DNA of 64,000 bases from Cristatella mucedo (lineage: Eukaryota; Bryozoa; Phylactolaemata; Cristatellidae), in assembly GCA_009760855.2 (NCBI GenBank), contig WPIO01000021.1, positions 1,456,501 through 1,520,500 on the forward strand, given 5' to 3'. Both the position numbers and the translations under genes were made by a program. The notes under the pieces were generated by a model. The model made no database searches. It saw nothing but the letters and a program-made list of their open reading frames with translations, and was not told the DNA's origin. Positions 33,940 through 46,319 of this stretch are shown one piece after another; position 1 is the first letter of the stretch, and each line of letters starts with the position of its first letter.

Positions 33940-35325
33940 ACATGCATATTCTGATTCGGCTCACTGAAGGGGTACTTGGTAGAAGGGCTTTCAATCCCTC
34001 ATTTTAGGCCGGGTGGCCTTTCGCAAGTCAGTGAGGACTGCGAAATGTGTGGGATTTTTCGGCACTCCGAAAACAACACTATCCTCGCGGCTGCCCAAAG
34101 ATGGATTTTCTGAGCGGCTAACATGGGTCGCAATGACGAATCAGTACAGATTATTTCATCTATAAGACCAAATAAACCATTGGTGAGGTTACAACCTATG
34201 TATTACACTATTGACTGCTAATAAATTCAAGCCAAGCTTACAAACAGCGAGCTGCTTTAATGGTCAGGTCCTTCCGGTCGAAAGACTCGACAAGTCAAGC
34301 AATCTATTGCTGGATCCGCTAGCATCCGGGTCCATTCAAGAAAGCAATCGAGTTGTCTAGCCTGCGCATTTTGGTGCATCTTTAAAAAAAGTGAGCTCAT
34401 TTAAGATACACGCTATAGTGAAAAACTGCAGCGCTTCTCCTTCCGTCGTCAATCGGTGGAAGAAAGTAGTGACGTAAGCCTAACTCGTGTAGCACGAGGA
34501 GACTCGATTGGCCATTGTAGCCTCTGGGTGTTGACGCAATGCGATAACTGATCACTGCCCTGAATTTCAAAGTGACGAGATTCACTTAAGTACTGGATAA
34601 TGGTGGGAATACTCTCCCCTGCTTTTTCTTATCAAGTGCCAGTCAACTAATTCCCATAAAGATCGAATGAGAGCCGGCAAAGTTTTTAGTCGCAGCTTGT
34701 GCCACTTGATACGACTCGAGTAAAATCTGTCTTGACTCAGAGCGAGACCCAGATGGCCCTTTCAGCTGCTGCTTTACGGAAGACTATTCTTAAAAAATGA
34801 GGTGATGAGTCAGCCCCGGATGTGTCCTTGAGCCTTTGACTGAGGCTACCACAAACTCTGAAATGCAGCCCAGGCTCACTGGTGCGTAAAAGAGAAACAT
34901 GCGACGAAAATTCAGACACCAGCTCATGTGCTAATTCGTTAAAGTCCATGCGTGATAGCCGCACGTACGCCTATAAGTACTGAGGCAGTGTTGACATCAT
35001 TGCGATTTCTGCCCGGTGCTCTAAATTTCAAAGAGAAGCCATTTATACTAAAGTACGAGATAAATCGGTAGGAGTGACTAAGCCTCTGTCAACTGCTGGA
35101 CCAGTGGAGTGTGTCACAACGGCAGCACTGGGCCGCAGTCACCGCTTTAGTTCTCCCAGCCCCTCTACACACGTGCATTACCTTTACAAACGGTTACCAG
35201 TAAAAAGAGATTTACAAGTTTAAGAAGTTTGAAATATATTAGTTGAAACTTTTTTTAAATATTCTTGAAAAATTAATTAGAGAAAAACATAACTTGATTT
35301 CAAATTTACTTGTATTCGGATTTGG
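33940..35325. other. No recognised feature
   Basis: No convincing gene, repeat match or RNA gene was seen on either strand. Confidence 0.45.
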
Positions 35326-35329
35326 TCAG

Positions 35330-35420
35330 ATAATAATAATAATAATAATAATTCACTTGATAAAGCACCCTCAGAGAACTTAATCTCTCTCTAGGCGCTT
35401 TACATTTGCTGTAAAGTGAT
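35330..35420 (-). mobile_element. LINE-A 3' tail only
   Basis: (TAA)n at 35330-35352, then the 3' hairpin (AAAGCACCCTCAGAGA... TCTCTCTAGGCGCTTT) and a few UTR bases. An extreme 5' truncation, or a hairpin-only insertion. Confidence 0.85.
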
Positions 35421-35450
35421 GTCTGACAGATCAAAGATGGTCTGTCAGAC
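35421..35450. repeat. Perfect 10 bp inverted repeat
   Basis: GTCTGACAGA, 10-base spacer, TCTGTCAGAC. It lies directly at the 5' edge of the LINE-A tail. Confidence 0.8.
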
Positions 35451-35860
35451 GTGCTTCATTTGGCTCATCACGATAACCGTTGGTAGATTATTTTAAAAAA
35501 GAAATGGTTTTCTCTCACAGAAGCATGGTCTTATTCAGTTCCCTAAAACCCATATACGCGGATGAGTTCGTTATCTCTTAGCAATAGTTCTGGGTGTGTC
35601 TCTACGGCTGAAGGTCGAAGTTCCACCGCTTGGCCTCATGAGTGGCTCCACCATTGAATATAACTAGTCTCTTTAATAGATAATGGTTATCTCGTCTAGA
35701 AGCAGACTGCCACTCAGCGTTTCAATAAAGCGCAGATTAAAAGAGATCGGGCAGCCTCAGTAATTTGCTCCACTTGGGCCAGGCAGTCCTTCATGGAGGC
35801 AGTATTTCAGCTGCGTGCCGAAAGGGCGAGGTCATTCAAGCCTCCGAGACCATTTTCTAA

Positions 35861-36583
35861 TGCTGCGTCTACACGGTAGACTTTCCTGTAAGCAGACGCC
35901 GACTTGCCTTCTAGTGCAGGACGTTTACACGACAGGTTTAGTCCTGCTCACGACAGATCTGATAGCCGACTTGGTCCCACCCACAGCCGGTGCTCTTATC
36001 CAAGTGGCTGCCATGAAAGAGGGCTTTCCCGGAAAGACGCCATGCAGCCAACACCAGCAGAAGTTGAATTCACCGCTGCAGTCCTCATTGTAGAGTAGTA
36101 TGTGTAGTATATAAATAAAAGGAAGATACGCATCTTAAAAATCGCTTTTTCGGGAAAAGGAGCAGTACCAAGTAATGTTCGCCGTTACCGGAGTGCGGGT
36201 GTATAGTGTGCTAAGTAATGTGGGCCGTTATGGGTTGGTGGTGGATGTGATAGATGCACGGGGTATTCTATGTAGTCAGGCTGAAGCATTGGCTACCACG
36301 CATAAGCAACCCATAGTCAAGGACTTGCTCCGACCGCCTCAATATGTTCGAGCCTACGAACGTCAGCCATTATATTTTATCCAAGGGTGTACGAGACGAG
36401 CACAGGGGTTTTGATTGGTCTCATTAACCAACAAGCATCAAAAACGTTAAGACAGAATCTGCTTCTGATGAGTCTGCTGACTTAGCTCCTCCCCCAAAAT
36501 GTTGATATGTGATGACGTAGAAGCCAAAATCAATGGGAAATCTGTCTAAAATATGTAGGAAAGTCTGCCATGTAAACGCAGCA
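35861..36583. mobile_element. PIF/Harbinger-type nonautonomous DNA transposon (MITE), 723 bp
   Basis: Terminal inverted repeats of about 27 bp: left TGCTGCGTCTACACGGTAGA, right (reverse complement) TGCTGCGTTTACATGGCAGA, continuing with CTTTCCT in both; 3 mismatches in 27. Flanked by TAA on both sides (35858-35860 and 36584-36586), the 3-bp target duplication typical of PIF/Harbinger elements. A subterminal motif (ACGTTTACACGACAGG near 35927) repeats part of the TIR. No transposase-like motif is visible inside; a 79-codon frame at 36175-36414 is unassigned. The superfamily call rests on TIR plus TSD. Confidence 0.75.
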
Positions 36584-36589
36584 TAAGCC

Positions 36590-37595
36590 TACTTGATAGC
36601 TTGATAGCTTGGTAGCCACAAGTGACCAGCCGAGGTTCGATAAGCTGAGCTAGTGTCCAGTATTCCTGCCAACAAAATAACGACTCAAACAGTTGTAGCG
36701 GCCTGACTTCACGGCACTTCAACCCGACCCTTAAGGTGAGCTGTAGGCCTATTAACCCATATCATGTCTACATAGAAACTTATCTCTACATATTAAGTGT
36801 GACTGCCATGTCATTGGCATAAGATCTGACGGAGGTTTTCCAGCACTTCTTCATCAATCGACATGCATCATCTCTGCTGACCGTGACGAACTGTCAACAC
36901 CCAACTTGCCACCAAATAAGTCACAATTCTAACGAGACAGTTCTAACTTGCTATAGTAAATACGCAGAGCTGTCCAGGTTAGAGCTCGTCACGAGCTCAA
37001 ATCTAATTCTAGTCACAAAGTGGCAGTAACCTGAGTGGTAGCCGCTTGCAGTGAGTCTTAGGCACCCGTCGGCAAGCTCCGCTAAATGGCAAATAGTTCT
37101 GCAATAGCAATCTGCAATCGGTATTCAGAAATAGCCTAGCTCTGCAACCTTTCAATCCACCTGGAATCACGGCTATCTCTGTTCCTATCACTATCTCAGC
37201 TTTATCGGTGCTTATTTTAACAACCCTTTATTATTTCTGCTAGTATTCGTTGTTCGTGTTTTTGCAAGCAAACAATCAAGACTGCTACTGACGTAAGTTG
37301 AAGGCGGTGCCAATTGCTGCCTCCATTGACCTGCTGGAGCGCTAAGGACAAAAAATGATACGCTTGAGGCCACATTCGCATGAACAAAGAAGGCTTCTCT
37401 TGGTTCGTTATGTCGTCTGTCTTATATATTGACCTGGCCGCGTGCAGGACCGGGAGGTTTGTGCAGCAGACCAATTAGATGCATATGGAGAAGAAATGAA
37501 GAGAATCAGCCATGCGAAGGTCAATCAAGCAAAAGTCAGTCAGTCATGCTCAAGGTCAATGTCAGAGGGCCAGTGTCAGCAAGTCACAATTAAGG
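36590..37595. other. No recognised feature
   Basis: Only a short GATAGCTT tandem just after the MITE (36595-36612). Nothing else supported. Confidence 0.45.
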
Positions 37596-39040
37596 CTCTA
37601 CGGTCGCTGCTTAAGTGAGGCTGTTTGATCGGCTAACCTTTACTTTTTTACCTGTTAACTCAACACAGGGGTTAGTGTAACATCCAAATAAAATTTGATC
37701 TTCTCAACTACGTATTCCGGTGGCTTTGCTGTGATTTGCAGTAGATTGGGTGAAGTTTGGTGCTTACCCTAGCCATTGCAGTGCATTTCTTGAGAGCAAG
37801 TTTGCAATGGCTTCAAGTTTTCTGAGTGCACTTTTAATTGGATCTGAGTAGTACATTCAATCAAAGTTGTGCTTCCCAGAACATATTGCACTTGAATTTT
37901 TGGTGAATTAAAGTTGGTTGTGGTAATCGCCCATGTTATTTTCGTCAATTGCAGCGTATTGCTTGAGATCGGGCATGGAAAAGGGAGTAGAAATTATGTG
38001 TGTACTGTTTAAAGGCAGCTTAAAGTTTAAAGTGCACTGTATTGTGCAATCAAGATGGAAGCTTCACCAAGTCGATTTCTTGCAGATTTGCGGAGAATTA
38101 TTGTGAATTGCAGTACTTGCCCTAATCATCCCAGTCATTAGATTTCAGTTAGTTGCTCGAGAATGCCGGTGCCCTCTGTTGAGGAATGTGTGAGTAAACT
38201 CTAGATGTTGTGTAGTTAATGGGCGATCGCAAGTCGAGGTTCTTGCATAAGATGTAAGCATAGTTTTATTGGATTATCGTGTATTTTAGTGTCGGCTAAG
38301 ACGAAAACAATCAATTGTGGTGAAACTTAGGAGAACGGGTGAGCGCGATGGTAAGAAGTTGGTTGGCAAATTAGAAAGATAGCTTGCAGTATTATGCACT
38401 CAAAATATGTGCTTACTGCGGTCTTTTTGACGAAAGTCTGGAGGTGGAATAAAATGCGTTGCCGTTAACGGCAGTAGTGGCCAGTGCCTTTGCATCTCTG
38501 ATGCATGAGAATGCGAGAGCCCAATGGCGTCAAATATCATGATATATTTGAATTATTGCTCACAATAATGTGAATTATAATTTGGTGCTTCGTCTAGCCT
38601 ATCCGGTCCATTTACGTTTAATTTGAGCGAATTGCAGGGGCTCGCAGTAGTTCTTTGAAATCTGTTCCCAATAATTGCAAACGGAAATCAAGCTCGTAAG
38701 ATCGCTGAATATTAAAACGGATCGGGCTACGACCTTTTAAAAGCACTTCTGATTGTCCGCTTGTGCTTGCCGTCCTGTAGGCTAACACAATAGTGAAGGC
38801 CGTCCTGTTGACCTCAGTTGTCACATCTGTACCCGCTGAGGCTATTAGTTACGCCTGATCCTAGTTACATTCTAATCGGTTTTTATCGAGCATGCCTTTT
38901 TCAGTTTATCTATTCTCGTTTGAATGCATTTCTTGATATTGATTTTTGTTGGAGGGCACGTGAATTCTATATTTTAAATAGAAAGCCTTGACAAAGCAGG
39001 AGATGAGGTAAAGAGCGGACCTTCAGCAATAATCGCCTTG

Positions 39041-39101
<61 letters not shown>

Positions 39102-39112
39102 TTCTCTCTCGC
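37596..39112 (+). repeat. Composite repeat, copy 1: SINE-B tail + satellite core + (TC)n end
   Basis: Aligns end to end and in the same orientation with 59985-61513. Order: a SINE-B-type 3' part (AGGCTGTTTGATCGGCTAAC), about 1.05 kb of diverged ~170-175 bp satellite units (37740-38730), about 300 bp of non-satellite sequence (shared ATTCTAATCG and TATTCTCGTTTRAATG) and a (TC)n tract at 39044-39111. No coding frame. The layout recalls nonautonomous Helitron/Helentron-like elements with a tandem core, but I could not define their termini. Confidence 0.7.
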
Positions 39113-39544
39113 TCTATCAAGTCAATCTGGCTATAATCTCGTCAATCATTCTAATTGCGTGCCAGTGGAATCCAACTCAAGGTTTAAGTAAACCCATAAT
39201 AATATACTAATGATTCCCGAAGACGCCCGGGAATAGTTTGCTTAGATTGAGACATGACTGAAATCGATCAACAACACAATCTTAACTGATGCCAACCTGC
39301 TAAAGCTTCTCTATCTTCCATTCTCCGAGGTCAATAAAAATTGGCGATCTTAATTTTGTTAATATTATTGTAGAGCGTGGGCGCACGACAAACAGCCACA
39401 GCGTTGCATTGCCAATAGCCAAAACATGAATCTTCATCGGGAAGATAAAGAGTTGGCAGCAGTCAAATGACTTGCAGCAGCTAAGTTGCAAGTCGTCAAT
39501 AGCAAGGTCGCACAAAACCACAGTTGCTTGCCGAGCATCAGGGC

Positions 39545-40115
39545 AGCAGTAAACGACCTCGAGCTAGGCTCGTCTGTCTCGAGTGTCGCAGTTGCCACAT
39601 CACACCACTTCTCGCCGACCTGCACTGGTTTCTAATCAAGCAGCATATTGACTTCACGGTTCTGTCAGTTACTTTGAGTTACCTTCATTTTCAGACTCCA
39701 GCCTACCTATCAGAACTACTTCCCCCAGGCGAAGAATCGTACAATCTGCTGTTCTGACTCGCATCGCTCGGAGATACTGCCTACGAACCTCAAAACCGTT
39801 GGGGACCGTGCCTTTAGTGCCTACGCTCCCAGCACCAGAAACTCACTACCGACACACCTCACAACTTCCCCTGACACGAAAGCATTTAAAAAGAAGCTTA
39901 AACGCACCTGTTTATTACAGCAATTAATGGGTCTTTGTGATTCGTCTTTCTTATGCATTTATCTGCTCACACTGTGCCTGCTGCTTAAAGATGTTACCAC
40001 CAATCAATCATTTAGTAGTACTTTCTACACATTATCTTGAAAGTGCCTAGAAATATTTTCATTTCTCTGAGGGTGCTATACAAATGTATTATCATTGCTA
40101 TTCTCACAACCATTA
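39545..40115 (+). mobile_element. LINE-A-like fragment, ORF2 C-terminus and 3' end
   Basis: ARLVCLECRSCHITPLLADL then HFQTPAYLSELLP at 39560-39730; the rest of the C-terminus continues to about 39910 in other frames. The 3' hairpin (AAAGTGCCTAGAAATATT ... TCTCTGAGGGTGCTAT) is at 40050-40085. Frame-shifted and dead. Confidence 0.75.
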
Positions 40116-40639
40116 TTATCATATATATTTCAAGATGGACCTCAGCTGCAGGGCTTCACCTAGGCAATAAACAACTCGCAAAAGACGGCCATTTAGTTCA
40201 TCCCATTTTCACTTTACGCTGTGGTATCGGACACTTACTAGTGACCTAAATTCATTGTCGAGCTCTTGCATGAACTCCTTTTGCTTCATTTGCTCCGACT
40301 TCCCATGCCGCATTCCGAGCTTTCTTACTTGGCCACGCGGTGCGTAAACTAATGCCTTAACATGTGCTGCATTAGTAACTGTATAATATTCTTGACATCT
40401 AGGTTACCCGTAGTAGGTTAATTCCTGAAACTATCACTTCAAAAGCAAGGTTCCTCTTTCTTTTAATCTCATTTATTCCTCGTGCTAGACTGCGGATTAT
40501 CAGTACCTTTCGTTTCAATATCCATTCCAAGCAGTAACTGTTTTTTTTTAATTTACTTATATTTCCATCAAGAAAGAATCTAGATAAATTTTGATAATAT
40601 TGATGAAAATCGTATAAGCGTGACCTTTGACTCTAGCCA

Positions 40640-41300
40640 GCTGCTCGCTCACCAGCTGTCTCACGCGAGCTCTGCGTTCGGCCTAGCTTAGATAAGGACA
40701 CCACAGACAAGCTGGTCTGTGCAGTGGCGACATCCTGAGCAAACTTAAACGACTCACTACCTGTAGATCTTCTTTCCTGTGCCGTAATAAAGTTTCAGTT
40801 TAGGCTAAACTCAACAGCCATGCTTGTCTTTCGTTAATGCGAAACGTCTTACTGACCTGCAGTGGCTCCCGTGAAGCGAATATCAAGTTTAAGGTGCTGT
40901 CAGGCACCTTCAAGTTGCTTAATTTTGTTGTTCGGCCCCTATCTTTCTGTAAGACTTCTTAAACTTTCCAATCTACCTCCAGCTCTTCTTACTCGAGTCA
41001 TTTAGCTGTGCCTTTAACCAAGCTAAAATCCTTTGGAGACTATGCTCTAAGCTAGTATTCTCCAAAACCTGCACCTCACAACCAACTGAGGCCACAATAT
41101 TCCTTGATTTGAAGGCATTTAAAAATGCTCTTCACGGTATTTGCCTTGTCAGTAGGAATTGTTCTTTGCGTGATTACGGAAGTTGACATTGATGATCGTA
41201 CCACAAAATCATTCTTTCTTTCCTAAGACATTCTTCCTTTCCATCATATTTAAAGGGCCTAGGAAGGAATTAAGGTATCTTTAGGAGCTACTCAATCGTT
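40640..41300 (+). mobile_element. Older CR1/L2-like fragment
   Basis: A decayed post-RT region: GATAAGGACACCACAGACAA (compare LDKDTTSK), CCTGCAGTGGCTCCC (compare LHWLP), TCCTTTGGAGACTATGCTCT (compare SFGDRAF). It ends with a degenerate 3' hairpin (AAAGGGCCTAGGAAGGAA ... CTTTAGGAGCTA) near 41255-41290. Confidence 0.6.
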
Positions 41301-41900
41301 CAGCGATTACTATAATGCCGGTCAGTTCTGTTGCATTGGCTATTTTTCTAAAATTCCATCGGTCTACTAAGGTAGATACGGGTCCCAGCCACAGACGAGC
41401 ACTGCCCGTCGTCCCTCCGAAAGTCATCTTGGGCTGAGTCAAGATCTTGACCATTTAGTCTGCCTCTTAGCTAAATCTTCGTCTCGTGCTAAATAGAACT
41501 CACCGGTGAAGCTCACTTGCGATGCAAGCTAGGGGATATTTTCAGAGGAAACCAAAGACCTGCATCTCTAGGGATCTTCCGACATCGAAGTCTTCCAGAG
41601 CCCCTGCCCCCCCCCCCGCCGAAGCACCAAAGAAAAGTCATGAGATGTCAAAGTCTAAAAGGCAAGAGGCAAGACGAAAAACTACAAGGGTTAGGACCAG
41701 CACGAAATTGTTGACTGGAAGTCTATAAAAATGCGATGTCTAATTGTTTTCTTCTGGTCCATTTGATTTTGCCTGTAATCACGACAGTCGTTTCGACGGA
41801 GGATGTCGCTATTGGTAAGCATGTCCGATATCGTGTCCTATTTGCAAGGACAAAAGGACACGTGAGGCAAGACTCACGACCAGGATCAACGAATGTGCTC
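41301..41900. other. No recognised feature
   Basis: Contains a C-run (41608-41617) and short frames without motifs. It may include the far end of the elongase copy's 3' UTR. Confidence 0.4.
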
Positions 41901-42443
41901 TAGCCCTGGGTGCCAGTGAGCGAATGAAAAAAGAAAAGAAGTGGCCAGCTGTAACAGGTAGAGCAAACGCCGACGGCAGCCGCTGCCACGTTCGCTGATA
42001 TAATTTTGTTTAGCCACAACTCTGTGACAGGCAGACACTTGAGAAGCCAGGTAGGCTTAAGCTCTATTAACAGCCGAGAAGTTGTTGTCCCACTTGGGCC
42101 CAAAGAAAGGTGTCACCCAGACAGACACCGACTCACGGGCGATAAGGCTCTGACGTCAGTCGGCCTGGCAAGCCAGCATTTCCCGAGAAATCTCAATAAC
42201 CGACCTCATCTGCAACTGGTAGGGCAGGGCAGAGCCGTCCTAGCACAGCGCTCCTGTCCGACGCCGGCGGCCGACTTCCACTCTCCGCCGGAGAGGCCGG
42301 TGCAGCCAAGGCTAAGCAAGCACACACTAGTCCTACAACACACCGCCGGCTCTGGCTCCAGCACGTCAATGTCCAGCTCGCCCCAGGCAGAACAGGCGGG
42401 CAGGCCGAAGCCGTCGGAAGGTAGATCGGATGTCTCGGCCCGG

Positions 42444-43219
42444 CTTTCACTCAAGCTTCTTGGCAGCGTCAGCCGTCGGCGCCGCCACGTACGACTCGTA
42501 GGAGAACTTGGAGAAGAGCACGAAGTAGCTGAGGTACATCAGGCTCGAGTAGTAGAGGTTCTCTGCCGTCTGGTCGCACGCTCGCCCGCTGCCCTTGACG
42601 TAGAACACGTAGACGTTCAGTGAGCAGCCGAACACCATCTGTGTCAGCTGGAGGACGGTGAGGAGCATTTTCAGCCACTGCGGCAGCCGGTACTTGAGCT
42701 ACCGGAAGGCGTAGTACGAGTACATGACGGCATGCACAAAGTAGTTGATCAAAGCAAACCAGAGGCCGGGCGCGGTGGCCTCGACGTAGCTGAACCAGAC
42801 GTACACCATGACGGAGACGTGGTGGTACCAGTGGAGCAGCGTCAGCGGCTGCTTGCGAAGCACGATGAACGCTGCATCGCGGCTGCCCAGAACCCGATCA
42901 CCTCGTTTTTTAGGTAGTGACTGGCGCAGATCACGTGGTAGAGACCGCGGCTGTAGACCATATGGATCAACTCGGGCCACGTGCGCCACGTGCCGATCAG
43001 GCTGAACAGGGCGAGCAGAAGGTTCCAGGCTGCCAGCGGCCGCGACAGGCCAAAGCGCTGCCGGTTCTCCATGAACCACTGCCCGGCGAATATCACTGCC
43101 ATGTACCCGGCCGAGTAGGCGAAGCTGTGGTAGAGCCAGTTCGCCTTCATCCAGCGCTGGAAGTCCGCCTCGGGCCACTCCTTATCGAAAGCGTACACGT
43201 ACGATCCGTTTGTCTCCAT
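42444..43219 (-). pseudogene. ELOVL6: ELOVL6-type very-long-chain fatty acid elongase, intronless broken copy
   Basis: A functional ELOVL6 condenses malonyl-CoA with C12-C16 acyl-CoA in the ER membrane. This copy reads in order from Met at 43219: an N-terminus with [18 protein letters not shown], membrane segments, [12 protein letters not shown]; then, after a frame change near 42885, [16 protein letters not shown] with the HxxHH metal site, [15 protein letters not shown], a TAG at 42691-42689, and LKYRLPQWLKML, QLTQMVFGCSLNVYVF, SSLMYLSYFVLF up to ...AAKKLE and TGA at 42446-42444. Against vertebrate ELOVL6, about ten codons are missing at the frame change, including the conserved KxxExxDT block, so it cannot be active. 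With no introns it looks like a retrocopy, although no poly(A) tail was found and an old intronless gene is possible. Its GC-rich UTR-like flanks (about 41,900-43,330) contrast with AT-rich surroundings. Confidence 0.88.
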
Positions 43220-43334
43220 GCTGCTCTGCCGGCCGGCGAGGGACTGAGGCGTCTGCAGGCTTGGACTGGGGACCCGTTCGTGCAGTCGGTGGTGAGTGAC
43301 TAATCCACCAAGCCGCCAGCCAGAAAAGGGTTGG

Positions 43335-44930
43335 ACGAATTACAGCAACCCACTGCAACCTACCACAATCCACTCTAAATAGGCTACAGTCGACAGGACT
43401 TTGGCGCGTCCGAGTTCAAATTTTCAGTGGATAGTGTAGTAAACCTTCAATTTAATCTGCCCAACGAATTTAACGTCATTGCTTTCAGGCTCACTTATGC
43501 AAACGTGCTGAACGACAGGGTCTTGTACTGCAATCCACCTTAGTCCGCTTTAGTTTGCCTAACTTACGACACAAATTAGCTTGGCGAAACTCTAAACAGT
43601 TTTGACTATATTAATCTGCTGCACGTAAAATGTGCCCACACAATTTCACGCGATTCCGAGCATGCTTTTCCATGAAGTCCACTGAAATAGATTCCATCGG
43701 CCCGGGGCCAGTACCCCAATCCACTGCATTCCGCCGCGAAACGATGGACATCCTGTGCAAAAAGCTCCTTATTTTATTGCATGCGGAAGTACTTACTGAT
43801 AAAATTGTACTTATAAAGTTAAACTTGCATTTTCACGGCCGTTCTTGTGCAATGTACTATAATCGATTGCAATAGTCAGGGCATATACTAAAGTCCACTC
43901 CAATCCACCGAAAAACGACTAAAAAGATTTTACCGAGCTTAATCTTTTACAATTTTTATTAAAACGCACAGTGTTTTGTGCACACGCACTTAAAAAAAAA
44001 TAGTGCAATCGCAGACTCTGTAAATGCACGGCTACAGCCCGAAATGACCTGGGGAAATAAAGCAATCCACTCTAATCCACGGCAAATCATCCTCAAATCC
44101 CCAACGCGAAGCTCTCATTTAAATTGCAAATAAGACTAGACTCAGTTCAAATGGCACCCAAACAACCGCTCCATTTTCCATACGAGTTTTCATGCAGTGC
44201 ACCACAATCGACTGCCATGGCCCGGTCCCATGCAGCAACCAGCGACAATCCGTCGAAAAACGACCAGATTTGGTACACTTCAATATCTAATTATGATTGC
44301 ACTTTGCTCTAATCTTTGGTTATTGTATGAGTGAGCTATTGCCTCGACCGTCCTGCAGCATTGCACTGCTATAGACTGCAGTGGCTCGATCGAATACCGA
44401 AATCTGAATAACTCTTTTAAAGTAAGCCCCATTATTTTAACCAACTGTGCACAAAAAATTTCGGGAAATGCATTGAAACTGTGGCAATGGCTCGGCTCGA
44501 AGCAGCAATCTACCAAAATCCGTGGCAACTCGATCACAAATTTGCCGTGCGAAACTCTAATTGTCATCGCATTTGACATTTCAGTGTGAAAAGTGAAACC
44601 GTAGAACTGTCAAGCTATTTTGCCCGCTAATTGTCAGCAGTGCACGGCTATTGACAGCAATGGTCAGGGTCATAGTTCCAACCCACGGCCAATCGACGAG
44701 AAGTTGGAATCACGAAGCTCTAATTGTTATCGCATTCTTTAATCATTCACAAAGGTCTAATCCAGGGCAATGCGCCGCAATTGTCACCAATGACCCATCT
44801 TTATCACTTCGATTCGTTTCAAATAGACAGTGGCAATTGGTGACGGTCCGTCTTCTACCGTAATCCGTTTATAAATTGACTAGAGATCAGCATTCCGCAG
44901 CTCTAATTATTATGCCACATAGATTTCATG
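43335..44930 (-). repeat. Satellite array (~170-175 bp unit), inverted orientation, ~9 diverged units
   Basis: Anchors recur about every 170-190 bases: CAATCCACTNYAATCC at about 43365, 43530, 43720, 43895, 44065, 44240, 44505, 44680 and 44850 (variants), and GCGAARCTCTAATT at several. Units match, in reverse complement, those in the composite repeats. It directly abuts the 5' side of the elongase copy. Confidence 0.75.
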
Positions 44931-44939
44931 CAAATCATC

Positions 44940-46315
44940 CTAATAAATAACTGATTTTTCGAGTCACTAATCCGATAGGGATAGAGGTGTTTTGCTATCA
45001 TCGATGCTTATCTAACTAATATTACTACGCAAGCACACAAGTTTCAAAATGTGAGCTGTGAAGATGTGGGTCGCTGGGCTTATCTATTGCATGAAGGTAA
45101 ACGGCTTTGTGTTTTCGGGGTTTCAATTGCCTGGCCGCTTTTATTATCGCTATAGCATTCCAGCAGTCAGCACTCGCGTTGAGCCATGTGGCATTTGAGC
45201 AGGCTGTGCCTCCGGTAGATTGATGTATCATGGCGGCAGTCTATAATGGAATTTGTTTATTGCGAGTGCCTTAATAATTTCTCAGCGTCTTGTAGCCTGA
45301 AAGAATTCTCTTGGTCAAGAATAAGTATATTTATAGCGTCGATACTACAATACGGAGTGATGGGGATGCATATAAATCAAAGACTTAAGTCCAAGCTCTA
45401 AGAAGTATTTCTATATTATTCAAACTTTGTATAAAAAAAGTGCCTAAATTTAGACCTTTAAAGATTGCCACATGTTCCCGCCATCCATTCAGCAAAACTC
45501 CTTGGCCGGCTTTCCTTCAGGCATTTCCTTCAGCGTTTTACCACCGGATCTGGCTGTGACTTTACCTTCTCCGGGTCTTGGTAAACCCGCTATTCCCTAC
45601 GATTGTGCATGCCTATTATCGGTTCGCAATTATCTTTCAAATGAATTCTTTGTTTGCTGCCACATCTGCTTGAGTTTTTTATGAATTAGCTATCTTCCAA
45701 ATAAAGCCCAGCCGCAGCTACGTAGTGGGATTGAGATGCAAGTTAGTAGTTCCAGCGTTGTCTCGAGCCGTCCTGCTCGCCATCAGTCAAACAACACTAT
45801 GAATCATCTTCACTTAGTGCTGGTACTGCGGCCACGTTGAAAGTTCGCGTATGGAATTTAAGCTCAGTGTTTTGTAATATATTTATAAATGTATTATTTG
45901 ACTTCATTCTTGACGATACGTTTTACCGGCTTACTTTGACCGAGACCTAACTTTAATTCACAGTTCGAAAATGAGGAAGAAACGAGCGACAATGTTTGCA
46001 GGTGCCGACCATAAATAATGGCTTCTCGAAAGACATGTCTGTCTTGTATACTCAGCTAACAATTGAAACTGGTATGGGGTTCGCCATTGTCACATATTTT
46101 TTCCTCAATTTCTAACCGTTTGCAGTCCCGCAGAGCAGACTTTCCACTCTTTTAGTTCAAGTCCCTCCTATAGAAACTTGCCAATAGTCCCCAAGTTACC
46201 GATCTTTCCTTTTATTTCAGATTCCTATCACGTCATTTTGATTCAATGTGAGCATCATTACTTTGTGCTCTGGTTTACTCATGGGATTGAGGTGACCACC
46301 TTTCAAAATTGAGTA
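44940..46315. other. No recognised feature
   Basis: AT-rich sequence without a supported gene or repeat match. Confidence 0.45.
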
Positions 46316-46319
46316 GTAT

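Noticed and set aside
42006-42623. 205-residue plus-strand protein and other GC-rich frames around the elongase
   Set aside because: Antisense and frame shadows of the elongase copy and its UTR-like flank.
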